A stretch of DNA of 64,000 nt from CBDFKF01 sp965248765 (GTDB taxonomy: Bacteria > Pseudomonadota > Alphaproteobacteria > VGEJ01), in contig CBDFKF010000004.1 of assembly GCA_965248765.1 (NCBI GenBank), positions 1,116,001 through 1,180,000 on the forward strand. Reading direction: 5' to 3'. Of the stretch, positions 34,418 through 43,168 are shown piece after piece (the first letter of the stretch is position 1; each line of letters starts with the position of its first letter). Below the pieces are notes generated by a model, which had not been told where the DNA came from, made no database searches, and saw only the letters and a list, made by a program, of their open reading frames with translations. The position numbers and the translations under genes are program-made.

Positions 34418-36937
34418 CTACTCGGTGCCCACGAGCGCGGTGCCCGTGGCATCGCGAGTGGCGAGCGTCAGCGCGCAGAGGTCCTCGGGTTCGACGTTGT
34501 GCAGGTTGGTCTTGCCGGTGCAGCGCGCCATCATCGAGGCCTCGCCGGCGCTCGCGTTAAGGATGTTGACGACCGCCAAACGCCGCTCGTCGTCGGTGCG
34601 GTCGGCCGCGAACCGCATCGAATTGCTCTCCGTGATTTCGCCACCGGCGGCGAGCGCCACCGGCACGCCGAGCACCACCGCATTGGCACCTAGCGCGATC
34701 ACTTTCGCAGCATCGGTCCCGGAGCGGACACCGCCAAAGAACACCAGCTCGACCTCCTCCTCCCGGCGCATCTCGCGCAACAAAAGGACGGCATCGCGCA
34801 AGACCGTCAGGTTCGGCGCGCCACCAAGCTCCGGCCAGTCGCTACCGAGGCCACCGGTTCCGTCGAGCACGAGAACGTCGAAGCCGTGCTCCAGGGCGTA
34901 GGGGACGGCCTCGGCCAGAACATGCGGGCTCGACACGGCCAGCCCCAAGATCTGCTCATCGTGCAGACGCTCGGGCGCGACCTCGCGAAAGCGGTGGCCA
35001 AGTCCGTGGATCAACCCCGCGGCATCGGCGGATGGCGACATTTGGTCGGGCAGAACAAGCTGGAGCCAAGACGCCCCCTCACCCACCGTTCGTACCCCGA
35101 GGTAGGCGCTGGCGCTCTCGGCCAGCCCAGCCGCGACGCCTCGCCGGACAACATCCGGTGCATCGTCGAAACCGGTTACGATGAACGACTGCTTGAGATC
35201 GAGGCGGCCAGCAAGCTGGAAGTCCACCCGGCACGCCTCGCGATACGGATCGATCACCAATCGCGACAGGTTGGCCGGCAAGAACACGAGATCATCGAGC
35301 GACGGCGGGCGTCCCTCGGGAAATGGATTCTCGCGCACGCGCAAACGGTGATGGAGCATCCGCTGGTGAGCCGCCTGATCGATCGGGTTGGTCCGGGCCA
35401 TCGTGAAGATGTCCTCGCGATGGCGCACCGCGTAGTCGGACGAACCAGTCTCCGCATCGCAGCGGTAGCAGCGCGCCGCCTCATTCTTGGCGGTGTCGAG
35501 ATCGTAGCTGCTCTCGATCTCCGGGAACGACGGCGGGTCTTCGCCAATGCCGTGGAAGTCCTGATCGAACCGCGCCAGTTTCTCCCACATCAGGTCCTGA
35601 GCCACACGTACGCGCCTGGTGCGGAAGGGGGTGCGGTACAGCAAAGGCTCGGCATCGCCTTCCAGGAAGGCTTTCACGTAGTGGGCAGCGCGGTGGCCAT
35701 GCTGCATAGCGATGACGATCGTGGAACCGCCGAAAGCCCCGTCGCCGGCCGCGAACACTTTGGGATCGGCGGTCCGCATCGACTCGAACTGTGTGCGCAC
35801 GCGGTCGCTCGCCATCATGCCGCGCTGATCTAGCTCCTCGCTCTCGCCCTTCTGACCAACAGCGGCGATCACCATGCCGCAGGGGATGTCGTGCTCAGTG
35901 CCATCAAGCGGCACCGGCGATGCCCGACCATCCTCGTCCACCTCACCCAAGCTCGTCTGCACGCTGCGCAGGCAAAGACCGTTGCCGTGCGGGACGACCG
36001 CCACTTGCTGCGTGAAGTACACGAACTCGACGCCTTCTTTGATGGCGCCCTCCAGTTCGTCGCGACGCGCGGGAATCTCGTCGGGGCCGCGTCGGTAGAT
36101 CACCTTGACGTGCTTGCAGCCTGGAAGGCGCTTGGCGACCCGGCAGGCATCCATCGATACATCGCCGCCGCCAACCACCACCACGGTCTCGGGCAGCTCT
36201 GGTCGGTCACCGGCGTTGACCCCGCGTAAGAAGCTAACGCCATCGACGACCCGGGGATCGTCTTCGCCCGGGATGCCCATCGGCTTGCCCCACCACGCAC
36301 CGATCGTGAGCAGCACCGCATCGTGGCGAGCCTTCAGCTCATCGAGGCTTATCTCCTGGCCAAGCCCGGTGTTCAGGTGGATCTTTATGCCCGGGCAATG
36401 CTTGAGCATGCGATCGAGGTCCTCCTCGATGATGCCGGGCGGCAGCCGAAAGGCGGGGATACCCCAGATCATCATGCCGCCGAGTCGATCCGTCATCTCG
36501 TAGACGTGCACTTCGTAGCCCGCCTCGGCGAGGTCCTGGGCGGCGGTCAGGCCGGCCGGCCCGGAGCCCACCACGGCGACGGTTTCCTTGCGCGTCACCG
36601 GTACCGGCGGCAGATGGACATCGCGGCCGAGCTTGTCCATGACGAACCGCTTGAGGTTGCGGATTGCGAGCGGCCCGTCACTTGCGGCGCGGCGGCACGC
36701 CGGTTCACACGGCGCATCGCACACCCGACCGCAGATGGAGCTGAAGGGATTGGTCGCGTAGATCGCCTCGAAGGCTTCTTCGAACTTTTCCTCCCATATG
36801 TAGGCGATATACGACGGTGCATCGGTGCCGATCGGGCAGGCGATCTGGCACGGTGCCGGGACGAAGTGAACGTCGTCGGTATCGTCGATCAGCTCGGGCG
36901 GCAACGCGAGCGGATCACCGCCCTCATGCAAACTCAT
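34418..36937 (-). CDS. GltD-like FAD/Fe-S oxidoreductase fused to a glutamate-synthase-type C-terminal domain
   Basis: An 839-residue protein. Residues 1-110 hold two Cys clusters (C30, C34 and C69, C73, C77, C81: ICGRVCDAPCEPAC) as in the Fe-S domain of glutamate synthase small subunits. FAD motif VVGSGPAGL is near 122-130 and the NAD(P) motif VVVVGGGDVSMDA near 255-270. AAGDGAFGGSTIVIAM is the second FAD block. The last ~300 residues resemble a degenerate glutamate-synthase/IMPDH-like TIM barrel (LVLDGTGGLGSDWPELGG, VFFGGVRSGTDAAKVIALGANAVVLG). Its ATG overlaps the stop of the mgsBC-like gene by 4 bases. It probably feeds electrons from NAD(P)H to that FMN/Fe-S protein. It is not part of the canonical mgs operon. 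Confidence 0.75.
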   Translation of the reverse strand: MSLHEGGDPLALPPELIDDTDDVHFVPAPCQIACPIGTDAPSYIAYIWEEKFEEAFEAIYATNPFSSICGRVCDAPCEPACRRAASDGPLAIRNLKRFVMDKLGRDVHLPPVPVTRKETVAVVGSGPAGLTAAQDLAEAGYEVHVYEMTDRLGGMMIWGIPAFRLPPGIIEEDLDRMLKHCPGIKIHLNTGLGQEISLDELKARHDAVLLTIGAWWGKPMGIPGEDDPRVVDGVSFLRGVNAGDRPELPETVVVVGGGDVSMDACRVAKRLPGCKHVKVIYRRGPDEIPARRDELEGAIKEGVEFVYFTQQVAVVPHGNGLCLRSVQTSLGEVDEDGRASPVPLDGTEHDIPCGMVIAAVGQKGESEELDQRGMMASDRVRTQFESMRTADPKVFAAGDGAFGGSTIVIAMQHGHRAAHYVKAFLEGDAEPLLYRTPFRTRRVRVAQDLMWEKLARFDQDFHGIGEDPPSFPEIESSYDLDTAKNEAARCYRCDAETGSSDYAVRHREDIFTMARTNPIDQAAHQRMLHHRLRVRENPFPEGRPPSLDDLVFLPANLSRLVIDPYREACRVDFQLAGRLDLKQSFIVTGFDDAPDVVRRGVAAGLAESASAYLGVRTVGEGASWLQLVLPDQMSPSADAAGLIHGLGHRFREVAPERLHDEQILGLAVSSPHVLAEAVPYALEHGFDVLVLDGTGGLGSDWPELGGAPNLTVLRDAVLLLREMRREEEVELVFFGGVRSGTDAAKVIALGANAVVLGVPVALAAGGEITESNSMRFAADRTDDERRLAVVNILNASAGEASMMARCTGKTNLHNVEPEDLCALTLATRDATGTALVGTE

Positions 36938-38901
36938 CGGAGCCCCACGTCAGCGGCCAGCCGGTGATCGTGTTCGCGCAGGTCCGGCTCGTACGGCAAG
37001 CGGGTAATTTCGGCCGCTTCCGGTGTCAACGCGACCAGGTCATCGCGTGAGAGTGCGCGGACGCTGTCGTGGCCGAGCGCATGGGTGACGGCCGCGATTT
37101 GCCACCGCACGGCCTCGAGAAAGCGGTGGATGTTCATCGACTCGACCGAGACATTATAGCGCTTTTCATGCTCAGGATCCTGGGTCGCGATACCCGTCAC
37201 GCACTGGCCGATATGGCACTGCATGCAGGCGATGCAACCGCCGGCAACGATCGTCGAGGTGCCGAACGCCGCGGCTTCGGCGCCCATACAGAGCGCCTTC
37301 ACAGCATCGACACCGTCGCGGATGCCGCCCATCAGGACGATCTGGATCTGGCCAGAGCAGCCGATCTCATCGAGGCCATCGAGAGCTCCGACGATCGCCG
37401 CGATTGTGGGGATGCCGACGTATTCCATGACCTCGGCACCGCCGGCGCCGGTGGAGCCTTGCATGCCGTCGAGCTCAACGAAGTCGAAGCCATCCTTGAG
37501 GGCGATCTTGATATCGTCGTGTATGCGACCGGCGCCGAGCTTGATGCTGACCGGAATGCGGTAGGCCGTCGCCTCACGGAGCTCCTCGACCTTGATGACC
37601 AAATCGTCGGCCCCGAGGATATCGGGGTGCCGCGAGGGGGAGCGGAGGTCGATCCCCGCCGGTATGCCGCGGATTTCGGCAAGCTCCTTGGTCACCTTCT
37701 TGGCCATGAGCTGACCGCCGAAGCCCGGCTTGGCTCCTTGTGAGATGTAGATCTCAAGCCCGTTGGCGCGTTTCATGTCGTGGATGTTCCAGCCGAGCCG
37801 TCCGCCCAGGCACTGGAAGATCAGCTGATCAGCAGCATCGCGCTGAGCATCACTCATGCCGCCTTCGCCGGTGTTCTCGGCGATTCCTGACAGGCTGGAG
37901 GCAATGCCGACGGCCTGTTTGGTCGAGCGGCTGAGCGCGCCATAGCTCATCGGTGCGATCATCACGGGCATGCTGAGATCGAACGGCTCGGCACCGTGCT
38001 TGCCGCCAATCTCGGTCCGCATCTCGACCTTCGTGATGACATCGGGGTCGGTACCTGCGTGGCCCAGATCCTTGCGGAAGGCGATATCGGAAAAATGCGG
38101 TAGTGCACGCGCACCGCCGTAGCCGCGAATGCGATAGCGACCGATCTGCGACTTGATCCAGATATCTTCCTGGACCTTTGGGCTCCAGTATTCGCAATCG
38201 CCCGAAAAGGTCTGGAAAGGGATGCTGCGCACCTGGCGCTCGGACGTCGCGTAGCGCAGCTTCTTCCCCGCGTTGACGATCTTCTTGAAGCTCGCGCGCT
38301 TAGCCTTGATCTCATGGCGGTCGAGAAACGCCAGGATGTCATCGAGCTCGTCGGCGGCGATGTCGGTCGGTGTCGCATCGGAGCCAACCGACTCCACATC
38401 GCCGGCGACGTAGATGTCGCCGCCACTCATGTCCTCGCCGACGTTCTCACCCGAATTGCCCAGGATGATGATGCGGCCGCCATACATCATGTAGCCGGCC
38501 ATGAAGTTGGCATTGCCCGCGCAGCAAAGCGTCCCCTTCTTCATCACTTGACCGGCGCGCGAGCCCATGTTGCCGTGCACGACTATCTCGGCACCGCGAA
38601 TCGCGACGCCGGGGATGGCGCCGGCGTTGCCGTGAACGACCACGCTGCCACGGTAGATATTGTCGCCGAGTCCCCAGCCGACGTTGTTGTCGACGACGAA
38701 GTTGGCGCCATCGCTCAAGCCGGCGCAGAAATAGCCGGCCGAGCCGCGGATGTGCACATTGATCTCGGCCGTCAGGCCGACGCCGAGATGGTGCCGGGCA
38801 TCGGGATTGATGAGCTCGACGTCCTCGCCGGCCTCGCCGTAGGCGCGGATCAGGTCGTTGGCGTCGCGGACGCGGACCTCAGCCAGATCGACGATCGCCA
38901 T
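36934..38901 (-). CDS. N-methylglutamate synthase-like protein: GXGXG domain fused to FMN-binding glutamate synthase domain
   Basis: A 655-residue fusion. Residues 1-215 are the beta-helical GXGXG domain (IRGSAGYFCAGLSDG, VVVHGNAGAIPGVAIRGAEIVVHGNMG, IIILGNSGENVGEDMSGG). Residues ~220-655 are the FMN-binding domain (PVMIAPMSYGALSRSTKQA, NTGEGGMSDAQRD, GAKPGFGGQLMAKKV, FVELDGMQGSTGAGG) with a 3Fe-4S-type Cys motif CIACMQCHIGQC. In methylotrophs these are separate proteins, MgsB and MgsC (GlxC/GlxD in rhizobia). The role is transfer of the methylamino group to 2-oxoglutarate, giving N-methylglutamate. The start is set at ATG 38901 (MAIVDLAEV); the frame runs to 38979 into the upstream gene. Confidence 0.82.
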   Translation of the reverse strand: MAIVDLAEVRVRDANDLIRAYGEAGEDVELINPDARHHLGVGLTAEINVHIRGSAGYFCAGLSDGANFVVDNNVGWGLGDNIYRGSVVVHGNAGAIPGVAIRGAEIVVHGNMGSRAGQVMKKGTLCCAGNANFMAGYMMYGGRIIILGNSGENVGEDMSGGDIYVAGDVESVGSDATPTDIAADELDDILAFLDRHEIKAKRASFKKIVNAGKKLRYATSERQVRSIPFQTFSGDCEYWSPKVQEDIWIKSQIGRYRIRGYGGARALPHFSDIAFRKDLGHAGTDPDVITKVEMRTEIGGKHGAEPFDLSMPVMIAPMSYGALSRSTKQAVGIASSLSGIAENTGEGGMSDAQRDAADQLIFQCLGGRLGWNIHDMKRANGLEIYISQGAKPGFGGQLMAKKVTKELAEIRGIPAGIDLRSPSRHPDILGADDLVIKVEELREATAYRIPVSIKLGAGRIHDDIKIALKDGFDFVELDGMQGSTGAGGAEVMEYVGIPTIAAIVGALDGLDEIGCSGQIQIVLMGGIRDGVDAVKALCMGAEAAAFGTSTIVAGGCIACMQCHIGQCVTGIATQDPEHEKRYNVSVESMNIHRFLEAVRWQIAAVTHALGHDSVRALSRDDLVALTPEAAEITRLPYEPDLREHDHRLAADVGLR

Positions 38902-38930
38902 TGGGCTACCCCGGCGCAGCCGGCGAGTGG

Positions 38931-39872
38931 TCAGGCAGCGCGCGCCTGCGGCGCGCTGTCGAAGGAGTGGCGCGACCACGTCGCGTAGGTGCCGGGCGGC
39001 GGCTCACGCGTGTCGAGCGCCTGGCCAGGGAACAGGCGGTTGAGCGAAACCTCTTCCGAGGCGATCGCGATGAGGTCGTCGTTCTCGTACATGATCATCG
39101 GCTTGGCAGCGAGGCGATCCTTTGCGTAGCCGATTTCATCCTTCGTTGAGACCAGGAACGAGAAGGTTCCATCCATGTCCTCGATCGAGGTGCGCAGCGC
39201 CCCCTTCAACGAAACCCCCTGGGCCAGTTTGTCGGCGAGATAAACCGCGATTAGCTCGCTATCGTTATCGGTACGGAACTCGAAACCGCGCTGCTCCAGT
39301 CGCCGTCGCATCCGCCAATAGTTGGTGATTTGGCCGTTGTGCACGATGGCGACATCGCTGAATCCGGTCGCCCAGAACGGATGCGCCGCCTCGGGCTTGA
39401 CGTCGGATTCTGTGGCCAATCTGACATGGCCGAGACCGTGGGTGCCCGCGAACGCCTGCACACCGTAACGGTCGTCGACATCATGGGCGCTGCCGACGTC
39501 CTTGATGATCTCAAGGCTCTCGCCGATCGAGAACACCTTGGCGGCGTGCTCCATTGCATAAGCGAACTGGCGCATATCGCCGCTCACCCGGACGATGACG
39601 CGGTAGTGCTCGGCGATACGCTCGTGGTCAACCACCGTCGCCTCTTGCTGTTCCAAGGCCGCACGAATGCGCGTGATCGCCTCGTTAGCCTCTCGGCCCT
39701 CCCCCACCAAAAAACGCAGCGACAAACGGCCCTCGCCCGACTCCCCATACAGCGCGAAGCCCGTGGAATCCGGGCCGCGATGTTGGCAGCCGTCGAGCAT
39801 GTTGACCAGGGCCCGGCCGAGGCCGCCCTGATCCGCCGTCCTCTTAAACAGCAGCCCTGCAATGCCACACAT
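38931..39872 (-). CDS. class II glutamine amidotransferase subunit of N-methylglutamate synthase (MgsA/GlxB-like)
   Basis: A 313-residue Ntn-type amidotransferase. It begins MCGIAGLLFKR, so Cys2 becomes the catalytic N-terminal nucleophile after Met removal. QHRGPDSTGFAL, GHVRLATES, HPFWATGFSDVAIVHNGQITNYWRMRRRLEQ, DNDSELIAVYLA and MDGTFSFLVSTKDEIGYAKDRLAAKPM are the family blocks. In the N-methylglutamate pathway MgsA partners with MgsB and MgsC. It is the first gene of the mgs-like operon; the next gene begins 29 bases downstream. A ~180-base spacer separates it from a divergent hydrolase gene and should hold the promoter. Confidence 0.85.
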   Translation of the reverse strand: MCGIAGLLFKRTADQGGLGRALVNMLDGCQHRGPDSTGFALYGESGEGRLSLRFLVGEGREANEAITRIRAALEQQEATVVDHERIAEHYRVIVRVSGDMRQFAYAMEHAAKVFSIGESLEIIKDVGSAHDVDDRYGVQAFAGTHGLGHVRLATESDVKPEAAHPFWATGFSDVAIVHNGQITNYWRMRRRLEQRGFEFRTDNDSELIAVYLADKLAQGVSLKGALRTSIEDMDGTFSFLVSTKDEIGYAKDRLAAKPMIMYENDDLIAIASEEVSLNRLFPGQALDTREPPPGTYATWSRHSFDSAPQARAA

Positions 39873-40050
39873 TTCGCACCTCCCGGGCGCCGCACTGGCG
39901 CGCGCTATACTGTAGCCCAGCCAATGGCCGAAACCAAGCGCCAGTTAACAATCTTTCCTGTGAGGAAACTTTCTGCAGGCCCAGCATTGCGACGACCGGC
40001 TCATCGACGGGCTTCATGTACACGAGGTCGGCCCGCAGCGCCCAACGCGC

Positions 40051-40791
40051 TTGAGCTCCCCACTCCTGTTCGTGCATGGGGCGTGGACGGGGGCCTGGAC
40101 CTTTGAGCGCTGGCAACCCTGGTTCGCCGCGGCCGGCTGGCGAACCTTCGCGATGTCGCTCCGCAATCATCCTGGCTCGTACGCCGTGGACGAGGCCAGT
40201 TTCCGGGGACTGACCTCCTTCGACTACGTTGAGGATGTCCTCACCGTGGCTGAGTGGATCGCCGAGCCGCTGGTGCTGATCGGCCATAGCATGGGCGGGC
40301 CGATCGTCCAGAAAGCAGCAGAGACACTGCGGTTGCGCGCGCTCGTCTTGCTCGGCGCGGCGATGCCCCAGCAGCTCGGGTCGATCCGCGAGGTCGATCT
40401 GCCCACGGACAGGCTGACCACGGTCGGACGGGAGGAGGCGCACGAGTTCTTTCACGATGTTGAGGATGCCGTTTTCGACTCGTTCTTCGCGCGTCTCGTC
40501 CCGGAATCACCAACCGCACGCAACTACTGCGGCGGCGGCCGCACACCCGTGGATCCGGCGCTCGTCGGCGCGCCGGTCCTGGCCATCGACGGCGCCTTCG
40601 ACCGCGATATGCACTTCGCCAAGCGCCTGGCCGTTTATTTCGGCGGTGAGTATCTCATCGTTCCGGATACCGGCCACAATCTCATGCTCGAGCGCAGCGC
40701 CGACGATGTCGCCATGGCCATAAACCGATGGTTGCTCGCGAACCTACCCGATCAGGGACTGGCGTTGCCGCTGCGTGCCAGCCCGCGTTGA
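40051..40791 (+). CDS. alpha/beta hydrolase
   Basis: A ~246-residue alpha/beta-hydrolase. LLFVHGAWTGAWTFERWQPWFAAAGWR is the oxyanion-side strand with the HG motif. LVLIGHSMGGPIVQKAAE holds the nucleophile Ser in GHSMGG near residue 79. The acidic residue probably lies in VLAIDGAFDRDM, and the catalytic His in IVPDTGHNLMLE. The substrate is unknown. The frame opens at a TTG with no good ribosome site, and no ATG precedes the conserved strand, so the start is uncertain. It is divergent from the mgs-like operon and on the strand of the next two genes. Confidence 0.8.
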   Translation: MSSPLLFVHGAWTGAWTFERWQPWFAAAGWRTFAMSLRNHPGSYAVDEASFRGLTSFDYVEDVLTVAEWIAEPLVLIGHSMGGPIVQKAAETLRLRALVLLGAAMPQQLGSIREVDLPTDRLTTVGREEAHEFFHDVEDAVFDSFFARLVPESPTARNYCGGGRTPVDPALVGAPVLAIDGAFDRDMHFAKRLAVYFGGEYLIVPDTGHNLMLERSADDVAMAINRWLLANLPDQGLALPLRASPR

Positions 40792-40868
40792 CACACTTTG
40801 GCCGGTTCGCCATGCTGGCCGCTCTTTTCCCCCGCCTTCCTACGCTTCCACGACCCTAGGAGCGCCCC

Positions 40869-41453
40869 ATGGCACGATCAACCAAGCGCACGAGCCGTAC
40901 CTCCCGTTCCGCCGCCGCGTCGCGTGGGCGGCGCACGAGTGCAGCGAGGCGAGGCGAGCTTGCCAAGGCCGCACCGGCGAAGGCGAGAAAGAAAGCAGCG
41001 GCCCGACCGACCGCCAAGCCCAAGCAGGCGGCAGCCGCAAGATCGAGCAGGCGTGTAGGTCGTGGGGCCGAGCACAAGACCAGACACACGATGTACGTCT
41101 GCCGCTCGTGCGTCTGGACCGAAGCCCAGCGCGAGATCGACGGCAAGCGACAAGGCGTGTTCCTGATCGAGGAGATGGAGAAGCTCCTGCCCAAATGGGC
41201 CTATCAGGACAAGGTGACGTTTCGCGTCGTCTACTGCCTCGGCGGGTGCCGCAACCCCTGCAACGTCGGCTTTCGTTCGCCCGGCAAGTACTTCCTGCGC
41301 TTTAACAAGCTCGCGCCGGACGACGCTCAGGCGCTTCTCGATTTTGCGGAGCTCTACCACGATAGCAAAGAGGGAGACCCGCCCGCGGAGGACCGACCAG
41401 AGCGCCTCAAAGATACCCTCGTCGTCCGAGTACCGCCGCCGCCCGCGCGCTAA
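40869..41453 (+). CDS. DUF1636-like Cys-rich metal-binding protein with a basic histone-like N-terminal tail
   Basis: A 194-residue protein. The first ~70 residues are almost entirely Ala, Lys, Arg and Ser (KAAPAKARKKAAARPTAKPKQ), like histone H1/AlgP-type tails that bind nucleic acid. The following ~110 residues match the DUF1636 pattern: MYVCRSCVW (CxxC), VYCLGGCRNPCNVGF and FRSPGKYFLRFNKL, a probable metal-binding fold. The ATG at 40869 has AGGAG upstream. The function is unknown; the tail is unusual for this family. Confidence 0.7.
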   Translation: MARSTKRTSRTSRSAAASRGRRTSAARRGELAKAAPAKARKKAAARPTAKPKQAAAARSSRRVGRGAEHKTRHTMYVCRSCVWTEAQREIDGKRQGVFLIEEMEKLLPKWAYQDKVTFRVVYCLGGCRNPCNVGFRSPGKYFLRFNKLAPDDAQALLDFAELYHDSKEGDPPAEDRPERLKDTLVVRVPPPPAR

Positions 41454-41588
41454 GCCCGATCGTTGGGCAGGTCTGTTGACCCGTATAGGGCGAGCCCCTA
41501 GCATGCCAGAAGCAAACAGCTCCTGACGTTCGAATCTATTCGTGCGGCGGTTCCGTTCGCGCGAAAAGCCCTGTCCGCGGAGGCGAGA

Positions 41589-42881
41589 ATGGCTCAAACG
41601 CTCTTCACCAATTGTCGGATCTTCGATGGATCAGGCAAGAAAACGTACCCCGGAGAGGTCCTGCTCCAGGGCAACCGGATACAAAAGGTCGGCAACGGTA
41701 AGGGCAGTCGCATCCGAGCCGCCAATGCCAAGGTCATCGACTGTGCCGGCGCGACGATCATGCCCGGCCTGACGGATGGGCACTCCCATCTCAGCCTCAT
41801 GGGCGCGCCGACGCTCACCCATCCTGGCGATACGCCGGTCGAGGAGCACATCTTCGGCACGATGCACAACGCCAAGCTGGTCCTGGATTACGGCTACACG
41901 AGCATCTACTCGGGATTCTCGGCAAAGCCGCGTCTCGACATCGTCATCCGCAATGAGATCAACGCCGGACGCATTCCCGGACCGCGCATACGGGCCTCCT
42001 CGCCGATCATGCACGTGACCGGCGATTTCGCCGATCCACGCCAGATGCACATGTTCCATCAATCGGTATGCATCTTCGTCGATGGGCCGATCGAGATGCG
42101 GCGGGCCTGTCGCGAGATGATTCGGGAGGGCGTCGACCACATCAAGCTCACCATCTCTGGCGATGAGCTCAGCGGACCGCATGCCCGCGCCGAAATGCTG
42201 ACCACCTTCGAGGACGAAGTGCGAGCGGCCTGCGAGGTCGCGCATAGTCGCGGCAAAGAGATTGTTGCCCACACCCGTGCCGCAGAGTCTATCAAACTCG
42301 CCCTCAAGCACGGCGTCAGGGTCCTTTACCATTGTGACTTTGCCGACGAAGAAGCACTCGACATGCTCGAGGCGAAGAAAAAGGAGATCTTCGTCGTTCC
42401 GACGCCGTCGAGCACCTACATCACGGCGACTGAGTCTGAGGAGTGGGGCTTCACCAAGGACGTGGTCGAGTCCTTGCACCTGCCGCGAAAAATGGCGATC
42501 AGCAAAAAGACGATCAAGGAGATTCATCGCCGCGGCGTCCGGGTATTGCCGGGCGGTGACTGGGGCTTCGCATGGACGCCGCACGGGCAAAACTCTCGGG
42601 ACTACGAGCTGTTCCGCGATTTCTACGGGATCCCGGTCGCCGACTCGCTCAGGGCTGGCACCATGTATGGCGGTCAACTGATGCACATGGGCGACGAACT
42701 CGGCCAAGTGAAAGCTGGCTACCTCGCCGACATCTTGATGGTGGACGGTGATCCGCTGAAGGACGTGAGCATTCTGCAGGACATCGACAAAATCCTGATG
42801 GTGATGAAGAACGGTGAGATGCACCGGGCGCCCGATGCGCGCAAGCTGGCGCAGCGGCGCCGTGTTGTCGCCGCCGAGTAA
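41589..42881 (+). CDS. amidohydrolase-family protein (imidazolonepropionase-like)
   Basis: A 430-residue metal-dependent amidohydrolase. N-terminal beta-sandwich: LFTNCRIFDGSGKKTYPGEVLLQGNRI. Metal site 1 is GLTDGHSHLSLMG (HxH). HIKLTISG supplies the probable bridging Lys, and IVAHTRA and VLYHCDFAD hold the next histidines. VLPGGDWGFAWTPHG holds the final Asp. GYLADILMVDGDPLKD is the C-terminal sandwich. Members include cyclic-imidate hydrolases, prolidases and organophosphatases, so the substrate is open. It is followed by a strong terminator. Its place between the two halves of the methylated-amine region may be coincidental. Confidence 0.85.
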   Translation: MAQTLFTNCRIFDGSGKKTYPGEVLLQGNRIQKVGNGKGSRIRAANAKVIDCAGATIMPGLTDGHSHLSLMGAPTLTHPGDTPVEEHIFGTMHNAKLVLDYGYTSIYSGFSAKPRLDIVIRNEINAGRIPGPRIRASSPIMHVTGDFADPRQMHMFHQSVCIFVDGPIEMRRACREMIREGVDHIKLTISGDELSGPHARAEMLTTFEDEVRAACEVAHSRGKEIVAHTRAAESIKLALKHGVRVLYHCDFADEEALDMLEAKKKEIFVVPTPSSTYITATESEEWGFTKDVVESLHLPRKMAISKKTIKEIHRRGVRVLPGGDWGFAWTPHGQNSRDYELFRDFYGIPVADSLRAGTMYGGQLMHMGDELGQVKAGYLADILMVDGDPLKDVSILQDIDKILMVMKNGEMHRAPDARKLAQRRRVVAAE

Positions 42882-42898
42882 GCCTCAACTCGTCATAG

Positions 42899-42940
42899 AA
42901 GAACGGCCCGCCAGTTGCCCCGGCGGGCCGTTCTTCTTGG
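42899..42940 (+). terminator. strong rho-independent terminator after the amidohydrolase gene
   Basis: A perfect 14-bp stem (AAGAACGGCCCGCC at 42899-42912, complement at 42922-42935) with a 9-base loop, followed by CTTGG. It starts 17 bases after the stop codon. The next ~195 bases, up to the facing terminator, hold no gene. Confidence 0.85.
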
Positions 42941-43136
42941 CTTAACCTGGATCAAGGCACGGCGGGTGTCCGTGTCCTAACTTGCGCGCGACGGCTGGTG
43001 CGGCCGCGGGCGAACACTAAGAATCTCCGGTCCGCGGCGACCCTCTGATCGTGGTCTAACGTCCCGAGACCAGCCCCCAGTAGTCGATCGGGGAGTCGGG
43101 GCCAGTCGCCCGGTACTTCCTCCCTGTTGTACCGAC

Positions 43137-43168
43137 CACCGGGCGGCCCTAAACGGGGCCGCCCGGTG
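43137..43168 (-). terminator. rho-independent terminator of the sarcosine-oxidase-like operon
   Basis: A perfect 13-bp GC-rich stem (CACCGGGCGGCCC at 43137-43149, complement at 43156-43168) with a 6-base loop sits immediately after the last gene's stop codon. It is weak in trailing T residues. Confidence 0.75.
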
